A stretch of 64,000 bases of DNA. Source: Lacinutrix sp. Bg11-31. GTDB taxonomy: Bacteria; Bacteroidota; Bacteroidia; Flavobacteriales; Flavobacteriaceae. The translations under genes were made by a program, and so were the position numbers. This document shows positions 1 through 8,003 of this stretch, piece after piece; position 1 is the first letter of the stretch; the number at the start of each line of letters is the position of its first letter. The stretch spans positions 434,001-498,000 of the forward strand of contig NZ_CP025118.1 of the NCBI RefSeq assembly GCF_002831665.1, given 5' to 3'. Below the pieces are notes generated by a model. It saw only the letters and a list, made by a program, of their open reading frames with translations, was not told where the DNA came from and did not search any database.

Positions 1-1531
1 ACTGACTTCCGAAGTAAAGTATTTTATTACTAAAAGGATCAATGTTTATTGCAGAATTCCAATTAAAACGAAGCAATACTTCTGCATCAGGATGTGTTGG
101 TTGCACACCATAATTATTTCCTGTTTGCCAATCGTATCTACTTACGTATCCTTGCTGGCTCATGGTCCAACCATATCTCGAGTCGTCACGATCTGGAATA
201 ACATCAAAACCATCACCAAAACTAATTTCTTGCCAATAGCTATTTCTAATACCTTGCGCTTTCCAAACATAAGCTGGTCCTCGCCAAGAACCATTGTCTT
301 GCATACCTCCATAAACATTGTAAGGAAACTCATTATCCACGTTAATATGATAAAATTGAGCTACAGGCATATTGCCAATAAAACGCCAAGATTTCCCGCC
401 ATCTTTTGTAATATTCATGCCTCCATCGTTTCCGTCAATCATGAAATTTCCATTTTCAGGATGTATCCACCATGCATGATGATCTGGGTGCACACCATTA
501 CTAACACCATAGGCAGGCATTAATTGTTTAAAGTTTTTTCCGCCATCTTCACTCACATTAATGTAGGTGAAAACAGAATATACTCTGTTTTCATTTTGAG
601 GATCGACATAAATTTCAGAGTAGTAAAAAGGTCTGTTGCCAATATCGCTTTTATCATTAATTTTTTTCCAACTAAAACCACCATCTTCACTTTTGTACAA
701 TGCATTCTTTTTAGCTTCAACTAAAGCATAGATAATATTAGGCTTATTTGGAGCAATAGCTACACCAATTCTACCTAATTCTCCTTTAGGAAAACCTTCT
801 TTTTCAGTAATTTGTTTCCATGTTTTTCCACCATCGTGAGTAATATGTAAACCAGAACCTTTTCCGCCAGAATTAAAAAACCAAGGTTCACGTTTGTGCT
901 CCCAAAGCGTCGCAATTAATTTATTTGGGTTAGAAGGATCCATAACCAAATCTGCAGCTCCAGTTTTATTGTTTGCAAATAGAATTTTGCTCCAAGTTTC
1001 TCCGCCATTTGTCGTTTTATACACACCACGTTCACTATGTTCTCCCCAAGGACTGCCAATGGCTGCTGCATAAACTATATCTGGATTTGTAGGGTCTATA
1101 ACAACTCTGTGAATATGTCGTGTCTTTTCTAAACCCATAGATTTCCAGCTTCTTCCAGCATCTAAAGATTTATAAATTCCGTAACCTCCATTTAAACTAT
1201 TTCTAGGATTGCCTTCACCAGTTCCAACCCAAATAACACTAGGATTAGATTGTTGTATAGCAACAGAACCAATAGACGATGTAACTTCCTTATCGAAAAG
1301 AGGTTCCCATTTTATACCTCCAGAAATTGATTTCCATAAACCTCCAGAAGCTGTACCAACGTACATAATATCTGGATTGCTATGTACTGCATCAATAGCA
1401 GTTACACGACCAGACATTCCGCCTGGACCTATATTTCTTGGTTTCATGTTTTTTACTAAGTCCATAGAGAACTCTTGTGAAAACGCTGTGAAAGAGAGGA
1501 GTAATAAAAGTAGAAAGGATAGTTTTTTCAT
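1..1531 (-). CDS. BNR/VPS10-type beta-propeller exported protein (C-terminus off window)
   Basis: The minus frame is open from an ATG at 1531 to the left edge, so about 510 residues are visible and the C-terminus is missing. The protein begins with a signal peptide (MKKLSFLLLL, ending near FSQ). It then carries repeated BNR/Asp-box motifs of the S-x-D-x-G-x-x-W type, for example SLDAGRSW, TTNGGETW, THDGGKTW, SEDGGFSW and TKDGGKSW. Such repeats build sialidase/sortilin-like beta-propellers. Flavobacterial proteins of this type are usually named glycosyl hydrolase or VPS10/sortilin-domain protein and run to about 900-1000 residues. Substrate is unknown and no catalytic residue can be assigned. 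The gene is divergent from the VWA gene, with 97 bp between them. Plus-strand open frames inside it are shadows. Confidence 0.85.
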   Translation of the reverse strand, partial: MKKLSFLLLLLLSFTAFSQEFSMDLVKNMKPRNIGPGGMSGRVTAIDAVHSNPDIMYVGTASGGLWKSISGGIKWEPLFDKEVTSSIGSVAIQQSNPSVIWVGTGEGNPRNSLNGGYGIYKSLDAGRSWKSMGLEKTRHIHRVVIDPTNPDIVYAAAIGSPWGEHSERGVYKTTNGGETWSKILFANNKTGAADLVMDPSNPNKLIATLWEHKREPWFFNSGGKGSGLHITHDGGKTWKQITEKEGFPKGELGRIGVAIAPNKPNIIYALVEAKKNALYKSEDGGFSWKKINDKSDIGNRPFYYSEIYVDPQNENRVYSVFTYINVSEDGGKNFKQLMPAYGVSNGVHPDHHAWWIHPENGNFMIDGNDGGMNITKDGGKSWRFIGNMPVAQFYHINVDNEFPYNVYGGMQDNGSWRGPAYVWKAQGIRNSYWQEISFGDGFDVIPDRDDSRYGWTMSQQGYVSRYDWQTGNNYGVQPTHPDAEVLLRFNWNSAINIDPFSNKILYFGSQ

Positions 1532-1628
1532 TTTTGGTAAATTAGTTTGTATAAAGTTAAGAAACATAATCTTAAATAGATGTTAAGAGGTTTATTTAGA
1601 TGCTATTTTATCGTATTTTTATAGAGCA

Positions 1629-2756
1629 ATGAAAAAAGATAAATTACACAAAAAAGGTTTCGTGTTTAAACAATACGAAGCACCATCACAATCACCTTTC
1701 GAAATTCTTTTCGATATTTTTAAAGAGCTAATTACGCATACATCTGGAGATTTTGATGAAGCTATAGATTGGTTAAAAGAACTAGACAAAGAATACAAGC
1801 TTACTACTCCAGAATATACTATCGAAGATTTTATTGAAGATCTAAAAGCAAAAGGTTATATAAGAGACGAGATAAAACCAGATGGTAAAAAAGGCACTGG
1901 AATTACTGCTAAAACGGAACGCGCTATTAGGCAATCTGCATTAGATCAAATCTTTGGAAACATAAAACGTAGTGGAAGCGGTAACCATAAAAGTAAAGGT
2001 GTTGGAATAGGAGATGAGCACACAGGCGATTTTAGAAATTACCAATTTGGCGATAGTATGGATAAAGTGTCCATGACCGAAAGTCTTCGTAATGCCCAAA
2101 TTAATAACGGTATTGGTGATTTTAGATTAACGGAAGATGATTTGGTAGTGGAAGAAACCACACACAAATCGCAAATGAGTACTATTTTAATGATAGACAT
2201 TAGCCATAGTATGATTTTGTATGGTGAAGACCGTATCACTCCTGCTAAAAAAGTAGCCATGGCTTTAGCCGAATTAATTACCACACGTTATCCAAAAGAC
2301 ACCTTAGATATTTTAGTTTTTGGTAATGATGCTTGGCCAATTAAAATTAAAGATTTACCATATCTTAATGTTGGACCATACCATACAAATACAGTTGCAG
2401 GTTTAAAATTGGCAATGGATTTATTACGCAGAAAGCGTAATACCAATAAGCAAATTTTTATGATAACCGATGGGAAACCAAGTTGTTTGAAAATGCCAGA
2501 TGGTACTTATTACAAAGATAGTAACGGACTAAATCCATACATTACAAATAAATGTTATGCACAGGCACAACAAGCTAGGAAATTGCATATACCAATTACT
2601 ACTTTTATGATTGCTCAAGATCCATATTTACAACAATTTGTAGAAACGTTTACAAAAGCAAATCAAGGAAAAGCATTTTATACAGGCTTAAAAGGTTTAG
2701 GTGAAATGATTTTTGAAGATTATGAAACCAATAGAAAAAAGAGAATTAAAGGATAA
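1629..2756 (+). CDS. VWA domain protein, partner of MoxR-like ATPase
   Basis: A 375-residue protein with a C-terminal von Willebrand factor A domain (about residues 178-365). The metal-ion-dependent adhesion site is visible: DISHS (DxSxS) starting at residue 190, a Thr in HTNT, and TDGKPS with Asp281. The N-terminal half is charged and lacks a signal peptide or membrane segment, so it is probably cytoplasmic. The AAA+ ATPase 68 bp downstream makes this a classic MoxR/VWA pair. In such pairs the ATPase and VWA protein act together as a chaperone or metal-insertion machine on a client protein; the client cannot be told from sequence. It is transcribed away from the BNR gene. Confidence 0.88.
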   Translation: MKKDKLHKKGFVFKQYEAPSQSPFEILFDIFKELITHTSGDFDEAIDWLKELDKEYKLTTPEYTIEDFIEDLKAKGYIRDEIKPDGKKGTGITAKTERAIRQSALDQIFGNIKRSGSGNHKSKGVGIGDEHTGDFRNYQFGDSMDKVSMTESLRNAQINNGIGDFRLTEDDLVVEETTHKSQMSTILMIDISHSMILYGEDRITPAKKVAMALAELITTRYPKDTLDILVFGNDAWPIKIKDLPYLNVGPYHTNTVAGLKLAMDLLRRKRNTNKQIFMITDGKPSCLKMPDGTYYKDSNGLNPYITNKCYAQAQQARKLHIPITTFMIAQDPYLQQFVETFTKANQGKAFYTGLKGLGEMIFEDYETNRKKRIKG

Positions 2757-2824
2757 AAAAAAGTGAAAATTTGGAGTAAAAAAGAATAGCTTTTCTACTC
2801 AATTGAAAAAGATTTTAAAAAATT

Positions 2825-4291
2825 ATGGATATAAAAAATATAAAAACTTTAGGCGATTTAAAAAATACTGGATATAAAAGCAAATCGATTAAAGATGAAT
2901 TAAGAGATAATTTAATTGAAAAAATAAAGAATAAAGAAACAACGTTTGAAGGTGTTCATGGATACGAAAACACCGTAATACCTGAATTAGAACGTGCCAT
3001 TTTATCAAGACATAATATTAACTTGTTAGGTTTGCGTGGTCAAGCAAAAACACGTTTAGCGCGTTTAATGCTTAATCTGTTAGACGAGTATATTCCTTTA
3101 GTTGAAGGCAGTGAAATTAACGATGATCCATTACAACCAATATCACGTTTTGCTATTGAATTGATTAAAGAAAAAGGTGATGATACACCAATTACATGGT
3201 TACATAGAAGTGAGCGTTTTGCAGAAAAATTAGCAACTCCAGATGTAACTGTTGCTGATCTTATAGGAGACGTAGACCCAATAAAAGCAGCAAATTTAAA
3301 ATTGAGTTATGCAGATGATCGCGTGATTCATTACGGAATGATACCAAGAGCAAACCGTTGTATTTTTGTTATAAACGAATTACCCGATTTACAAGCCAGA
3401 ATACAAGTGGCTTTATTTAATATTTTACAAGAAGGAGATATTCAAATTCGTGGTTTTAAATTACGATTGAATTTAGATATGCAATTTATATTTACTGCCA
3501 ATCCTGAAGATTATACCAATAGAGGTAGCATTGTTACACCTTTAAAAGATAGAATTGGTTCACAAATTTTAACGCATTATCCAACAGATATTGAAACTGC
3601 AAAATTAATTACAGAGCAAGAGGCGAATTTAGATAAAGCACAATCTGAAGCAATACAAGTGCCAGAATTAGCAAAAGACTTATTAGAGCAGATTGTTTTT
3701 GAAGCACGTGAAAGCGAATATATAGATGCTAAAAGTGGTGTAAGTGCGCGTCTAAGTATTACAGCTTACCAGAACCTTTTAAGTACTGCCGAATTGCGAT
3801 CTCTAAAATCTGGGGATAAAAATACAATGGTACGTTTAAGCGATTTTATTGGTGTTATTCCAGCAATAACTGGAAAAGTAGAATTGGTTTACGAAGGAGA
3901 ACAAGAAGGTGCAGCACAAGTGGCTTTTAAATTAATTGACGAAGCTGTACAAAGTTTGTTTCCAGAGTTCTTTCCTGAGATTGAAAAATTAAAAAAACAG
4001 GAAGACGAAAGTCCTTATGATGATATTGTGTCCTGGTTCTTTAATAATCGTGATGGTTTTGAATTGTTGGACGATTTAAGTGATAAAGAATATAAAGCTT
4101 TATTAGATGCAGTAACTCCTTTAGATGATTTGTTAGGTAAATACCAACCAAATCTAGCAAAAGAAGAAAGCTATTTTATTAAAGAGTTTGTGCTTTGGGG
4201 ATTAGTACAGTATAAGCAATTAAGTAAGTACAGATTTACTGAAGGTATTCAGTTTAAAGATCCTTATGGGAGTTTTATAAGTGGAATATAA
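2825..4291 (+). CDS. MoxR/magnesium-chelatase-like AAA+ ATPase
   Basis: A 488-residue AAA+ ATPase related to MoxR and to the ChlI/BchI subunit of magnesium chelatase. The Walker A is GLRGQAKT at residues 69-76. The Walker B strand reads IFVINELPDL, with Asn184 where the family normally has Asp, followed by the expected catalytic Glu185. It is followed by a sensor-1-like segment (IFTANPEDYTN) and an arginine-rich GSQILTHYP region. The C-terminal third (about 300-488) is helical and not a known extra domain. It probably forms a ring that remodels a client with the VWA protein upstream. A strong bidirectional terminator follows. Databases often call this family magnesium chelatase; nothing here suggests tetrapyrrole synthesis. 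Confidence 0.87.
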   Translation: MDIKNIKTLGDLKNTGYKSKSIKDELRDNLIEKIKNKETTFEGVHGYENTVIPELERAILSRHNINLLGLRGQAKTRLARLMLNLLDEYIPLVEGSEINDDPLQPISRFAIELIKEKGDDTPITWLHRSERFAEKLATPDVTVADLIGDVDPIKAANLKLSYADDRVIHYGMIPRANRCIFVINELPDLQARIQVALFNILQEGDIQIRGFKLRLNLDMQFIFTANPEDYTNRGSIVTPLKDRIGSQILTHYPTDIETAKLITEQEANLDKAQSEAIQVPELAKDLLEQIVFEARESEYIDAKSGVSARLSITAYQNLLSTAELRSLKSGDKNTMVRLSDFIGVIPAITGKVELVYEGEQEGAAQVAFKLIDEAVQSLFPEFFPEIEKLKKQEDESPYDDIVSWFFNNRDGFELLDDLSDKEYKALLDAVTPLDDLLGKYQPNLAKEESYFIKEFVLWGLVQYKQLSKYRFTEGIQFKDPYGSFISGI

Positions 4292-4314
4292 TAATCTGAA
4301 TTTTTAATATATTT

Positions 4315-4352
4315 AAAAAGCGCATCATTAATTTTAATGATGCGCTTTTTTA
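4315..4352. terminator. Bidirectional intrinsic terminator
   Basis: A perfect 16-bp stem (AAAAAGCGCATCATTA) with a 4-nt loop and T-runs on both sides. It sits between the convergent AAA+ ATPase and hydrolase/OsmC genes and can serve both. Confidence 0.9.
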
Positions 4353-4353
4353 T

Positions 4354-5565
4354 TTAAACCAATTTAGTAACCACTTCGATATCGCTATGCAGTGTTTTAT
4401 GTACAGGGCATTTGTTAGCAATTTGAAGAACACGTAGTATTTGTTTATCGTCTAAATTTCCTTTTAGTTTAATCTCTCTACTAAAAGTATCTATTTGGAT
4501 TTCTTTAGTTTCATCGTTTTCTAAAATAGGAGTCGGTACTTTTGAGTGCGACGTGTGTACTTCTATATTTTCTAAATCCCAGCCTTTTCGTTTGGTGTAC
4601 ATCTGAACAGTCATTGCTGTACAAGCAGATAGTCCTGCGGAAACCAACTCGTAAGGCGAAGGCCCAAAATCGTTACCACCATAACTTGTAGGTTCATCTG
4701 CCATCATAGTATGGCTTCCTACTGTCATTTGCGTTGTAAAACCATCTTCAGCATCTAAACTTGCTACAGCTTGATGAGAAGTAGAAATAGTTTCTGTATT
4801 AGGAATAGAAATATAACGTTTTGCCCAAGTAGCAATTACACTTCCAACGTAAATAGAATCTTCTTTTCGCATTAATAAGTGATCTGCTCCATCAAGAGAA
4901 ACAAAACTTTTTGGATGTCTTGCTGAAACATAAATCTCTTCAGCATTTTCAATACCAACAGTCGCGTCTTGTGGAGAATGCATTACTAATATTGCTTTAC
5001 GTAAGTTTTTAGCAACGTCTGGTAAAGACTTCGTTTCTATATCATCTAAAAATTGCTTTTTTATTGTAAATGGTCTTCCTCCAATATTAACGTTGGCTTT
5101 TCCTGTAGTTTTAATTTCATCAACACTACTTTGTATTAAATTTTGAACATGTTTAGGGTTTGAAGGCGCTCCAATAGTTGCAACAGCTTTTATAGATTCT
5201 ATTTCTGCTGCTGCAAAAATTGCTGCTGCTCCACCTAAAGAATGTCCAATTAATAGGGTAGGAGCAGTATAGTTTTCTTTTAAATAATTTGAAGCACTAA
5301 TTAAGTCTTCTACATTTCCTGAAAAGTTAGTATTTTCAAAATCACCTTCACTTTCGCCTAAACCAGTAAAATCGAAACGTAACACTCCAAAGCCGTTAGA
5401 CGTTAATTCTCGAGTAATATTTTTTACTGCAGACAAGTTTTTATTACAAGTAAAACAATGCGCAAATATGGCGAAATTATGAGGATGTTGATTTATAGGA
5501 AGCTCTAATCTACCAACTAATTGTTGACTTTCAGCGTTAGTGAAATTTATTTTTTGAATATTCAT
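4354..5565 (-). CDS. Alpha/beta hydrolase-OsmC fusion protein
   Basis: Two-domain protein of 403 residues. Residues 1-250 form an alpha/beta hydrolase with nucleophile elbow GHSLGG (Ser109) and likely acid and base Asp200 and His229. Residues 270-403 form an OsmC/Ohr-type domain with the two expected redox cysteines, Cys315 (SACTAMT) and Cys386 (NKCPVHK). OsmC proteins reduce organic hydroperoxides through this thiol pair. The fusion is recurrent in bacteria and suggests hydrolysis of an ester or lipid coupled to peroxide removal, which is inference. No signal peptide is present, so it is cytoplasmic. It ends against the shared terminator and stands apart from the next upstream gene by 56 bp. 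Confidence 0.9.
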   Translation of the reverse strand: MNIQKINFTNAESQQLVGRLELPINQHPHNFAIFAHCFTCNKNLSAVKNITRELTSNGFGVLRFDFTGLGESEGDFENTNFSGNVEDLISASNYLKENYTAPTLLIGHSLGGAAAIFAAAEIESIKAVATIGAPSNPKHVQNLIQSSVDEIKTTGKANVNIGGRPFTIKKQFLDDIETKSLPDVAKNLRKAILVMHSPQDATVGIENAEEIYVSARHPKSFVSLDGADHLLMRKEDSIYVGSVIATWAKRYISIPNTETISTSHQAVASLDAEDGFTTQMTVGSHTMMADEPTSYGGNDFGPSPYELVSAGLSACTAMTVQMYTKRKGWDLENIEVHTSHSKVPTPILENDETKEIQIDTFSREIKLKGNLDDKQILRVLQIANKCPVHKTLHSDIEVVTKLV

Positions 5566-5621
5566 TTTGATGGTTTTTTTATTCAGTCGAAAAATATTTG
5601 TAGTCTTTCAAAATAAAGAAA

Positions 5622-6194
5622 TTACCACGTATTGCGAGATTTAATATTAGCCATGCAAAATTTTATTATTTCTGTAATTCTTTTCTCTTTTGTAGCTTCT
5701 CTTTTGGCTTGGTTTAACCAATACAAGTAATGTTTTCTATAGGAAGGCGCAAAGTTGTTATAATTTTCAAAAGCTTTAGAGTTTTTATTAAAAGCCAATT
5801 GTAATGCTTCTGGAATAATACCTTTTTCAACAGTGTCTAAAGCCGTCCAACTTCCGTTTTTCTTTCCGGTTTTTATAATTTCTAAACCTTTTTTATGCAT
5901 TAAGTCTTCGGCAAGTAAGGCTTTAATATGTCTTTTGTTTAATGCACTCCAAACGCTTTTAGGATTACGCTTACAGAAGTATTGTCTGCGTTTACCGTTA
6001 CCTAAACTTTTTACTGTAGAATCTATCCAACCATAGCATAACGCCACTTTTACGGCTTCTTCCCAACGCATACTTTCGTTTTTATGGTCAACTTTGTAAA
6101 AGATGAGGTAGATACCATTATCACTATCATGATTACTATGTAGCCATTCTCGCCATTCTGTATCAGATTTAAAATAGAGTTCTTCTAAATCCAT
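5622..6194 (-). CDS. YdeI/OmpD-associated family protein
   Basis: A 190-residue cytoplasmic protein matching the YdeI/OmdA family: the N-terminal W-x-x-W-L pattern, then VALCYGWIDSTVKS and RRQYFCKRNPKSVWSALN, and the C-terminal SYRKHYLYWLNQAKREATKEKRI segment (quoted in parts: SYRKHYLYWLNQAK, REATKEKRI). YdeI in Bacillus has been linked to cationic peptide resistance, but the biochemical activity of the family is not established. It starts only 2 bp after the M1 peptidase stop codon, so the two are probably one transcript. Confidence 0.82.
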   Translation of the reverse strand: MDLEELYFKSDTEWREWLHSNHDSDNGIYLIFYKVDHKNESMRWEEAVKVALCYGWIDSTVKSLGNGKRRQYFCKRNPKSVWSALNKRHIKALLAEDLMHKKGLEIIKTGKKNGSWTALDTVEKGIIPEALQLAFNKNSKAFENYNNFAPSYRKHYLYWLNQAKREATKEKRITEIIKFCMANIKSRNTW

Positions 6195-6196
6195 AT

Positions 6197-7843
6197 TTAG
6201 AGTACTTTTATATCTATATAAAAATCTCTATCTACTTTTATTTTAGCATTTTTAGACTTTAATTTTAATGTTTTATTTTCTGAAGAAGGTGTAATCCATT
6301 GTGATTCTCCATTAATTTCAATTTGAATTGACATTACAAAGTCATCAACAGTATTAGTCCATTTGTAGTTTAGTTTTTTGCCTTCAACTTTATATTCTAA
6401 AACAGGAATTTTTATACTTCTTAAATACTGATTAAAAAAACCTTTCAATTCCAAACCAGATTCTTCAGCTAAGCAGTCTTCAATTTGTTGTGTCGTTACA
6501 GTTTGGTGATAAAACTTAGAGTTTAAAGTGCGAAGCATTTGTCTCCATTTTTCGTCATCATTAACCATTTGACGTAAAGTATGCAGCATGTTTGCACCTT
6601 TGTAATACATGTCTCCAGAGCCTTCGTTATTAACGTTGTATTGTCCAATTAAAGGTCTATCGTTTTGTATGTTTTTTCGAGTACCAATAACGTAATCTGC
6701 AGACGCTTCTTTTCCGTAGTAAAAATCTAAGAAAATGTTCTCGGAATAGGCTGTAAAGCCTTCGTGAATCCACATATCGGCAATATCTATATTAGTAATA
6801 TTGTTAGCAAACCACTCGTGTCCAGCTTCATGAATAATAATAAAATCGAATTTTAAGCCTAATCCAGTTCCAGATAAATCTCGTCCTAAATAGCCTTTCA
6901 TATATTTGTTACCATAAGTTACAGAACTTTGGTGTTCCATACCTAAATATGGGACTTCTACTAATTTAAAGCTATCTTCATAAAAAGGATAAGGTCCAAA
7001 CCAATGTTCGAATGCTTTCATCATTTTAGGAGCATCTTTAAAATGTTCTTTAGCTTTTTCAAGATTATCTTTTAATACATAATAATTCATATCTAAATCA
7101 CCTTTCTCTCCTTTAAAAACTTCAGAGAAATTAGCATAGTCACCTATATTAATATTTACACCATAATTATTAATTGGGTTATTTACAAACCAATTAAAGG
7201 TTGTTGTGTTTTCTTTCTCATCAACACTTCTTAGCCTTCCGTTAGAGACGTTTGTTAAGCCTTTTGGTACGTTTACACTAATAAGCATACTATCTACTTC
7301 GTCGTACATGTGGTCTTTGTTTGGCCACCAGACGCTTGCTCCAAGTCCTTGACAAGACGAGGCTACAAAATGATTTCCGTTATTGTCTTTTTTCCAAGAA
7401 ATACCACCATCCCAAGGCGCTCTAACAGCTTCACGTGGTTTACCTTGGTAATATGCAATTACACTATTTATTTCGCCTATATTTTGTTGTTCTTTAAGTG
7501 TTACAAAATGTGCGTTTCCATCGTGTTTAATCTCTAATACTTTACCATTTTGAGTGACTTTAGTTAATTCTAAAGGATCTTGTAAATCGATTTGTAAAAC
7601 TTGATTCGGTTTTAAAACGGTATACTGAATCGTGTTTGTTCCAGAAATTGTTTTATCCTCAGGATTAACTTTAATATCTAAATGATAATAGGTTAAATCC
7701 CACCATTCGCGTTCTGTAGTAATACTGCCTCTAAGCGTGTCTTGTCTAGTAAAATTGTTTTTTTCTTGTAGTAAGCCTTGGGCTTGTGTTGTTATATATG
7801 GTGAAAGTACAAAGAAGAGTAGTAGGTAGATTGTGTTTTTCAT
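6197..7843 (-). CDS. M1 family zinc aminopeptidase, secreted
   Basis: A 548-residue metallopeptidase with a signal peptide (MKNTIYLLLFF, ending near TTQAQ). The gluzincin zinc site is complete: HEAGH at residues 338-342 and the third ligand Glu361 exactly 18 residues after the second His (IHEGFTAYSE). The substrate-binding G-M-E-H motif (LGMEHQSSVTYG) precedes it. M1 enzymes remove N-terminal residues from peptides. This one lacks the long C-terminal ERAP-like helical domain, as is common for short bacteroidetal M1 proteins. It probably acts in the periplasm or outside the cell in peptide scavenging. The upstream gap of 160 bp holds two terminators belonging to the fad operon. Confidence 0.92.
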   Translation of the reverse strand: MKNTIYLLLFFVLSPYITTQAQGLLQEKNNFTRQDTLRGSITTEREWWDLTYYHLDIKVNPEDKTISGTNTIQYTVLKPNQVLQIDLQDPLELTKVTQNGKVLEIKHDGNAHFVTLKEQQNIGEINSVIAYYQGKPREAVRAPWDGGISWKKDNNGNHFVASSCQGLGASVWWPNKDHMYDEVDSMLISVNVPKGLTNVSNGRLRSVDEKENTTTFNWFVNNPINNYGVNINIGDYANFSEVFKGEKGDLDMNYYVLKDNLEKAKEHFKDAPKMMKAFEHWFGPYPFYEDSFKLVEVPYLGMEHQSSVTYGNKYMKGYLGRDLSGTGLGLKFDFIIIHEAGHEWFANNITNIDIADMWIHEGFTAYSENIFLDFYYGKEASADYVIGTRKNIQNDRPLIGQYNVNNEGSGDMYYKGANMLHTLRQMVNDDEKWRQMLRTLNSKFYHQTVTTQQIEDCLAEESGLELKGFFNQYLRSIKIPVLEYKVEGKKLNYKWTNTVDDFVMSIQIEINGESQWITPSSENKTLKLKSKNAKIKVDRDFYIDIKVL

Positions 7844-7879
7844 TACTATTAAATTTTCTTCTAAATTAATGAAAAATAA

Positions 7880-7911
7880 AAAACCACTTCAATCTGAAGC
7901 GGTTTTTAACT
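7880..7911 (-). terminator. Intrinsic terminator, distal of two after the fad operon
   Basis: Stem ACCGCTTC/GAAGTGGT read on the minus strand with one G-U pair, an A/T-rich loop and a following T-run. The wobble pair favours use by minus-strand transcripts from the acyl-CoA dehydrogenase gene. Confidence 0.7.
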
Positions 7912-7944
7912 ATTAATTTAATTCTTAGGTTTTGTTTCGAATCA

Positions 7945-7979
7945 AAAAAAAGCCGTTTCTAATAAAGAAACGACTTTTT
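7945..7979 (-). terminator. Intrinsic terminator, proximal of two after the fad operon
   Basis: A 14-bp stem AAAAAGTCGTTTCT with a short loop, read on the minus strand with one G-U pair. It lies 25 bp after the acyl-CoA dehydrogenase stop codon and is backed up by a second hairpin about 35 bp on. Confidence 0.78.
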
Positions 7980-8003
7980 AACTATTTAATTAAAACTTAA
8001 TTT

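Noticed and set aside
92..1586. Plus-strand open frames of 60-143 codons
   Set aside because: They lie opposite the BNR-repeat gene, have no family features and follow its codon structure in the reverse direction.
1590..1625. Minus-strand ECF motif near TTAGATGC before the BNR gene
   Set aside because: The partner box is absent at the required distance.
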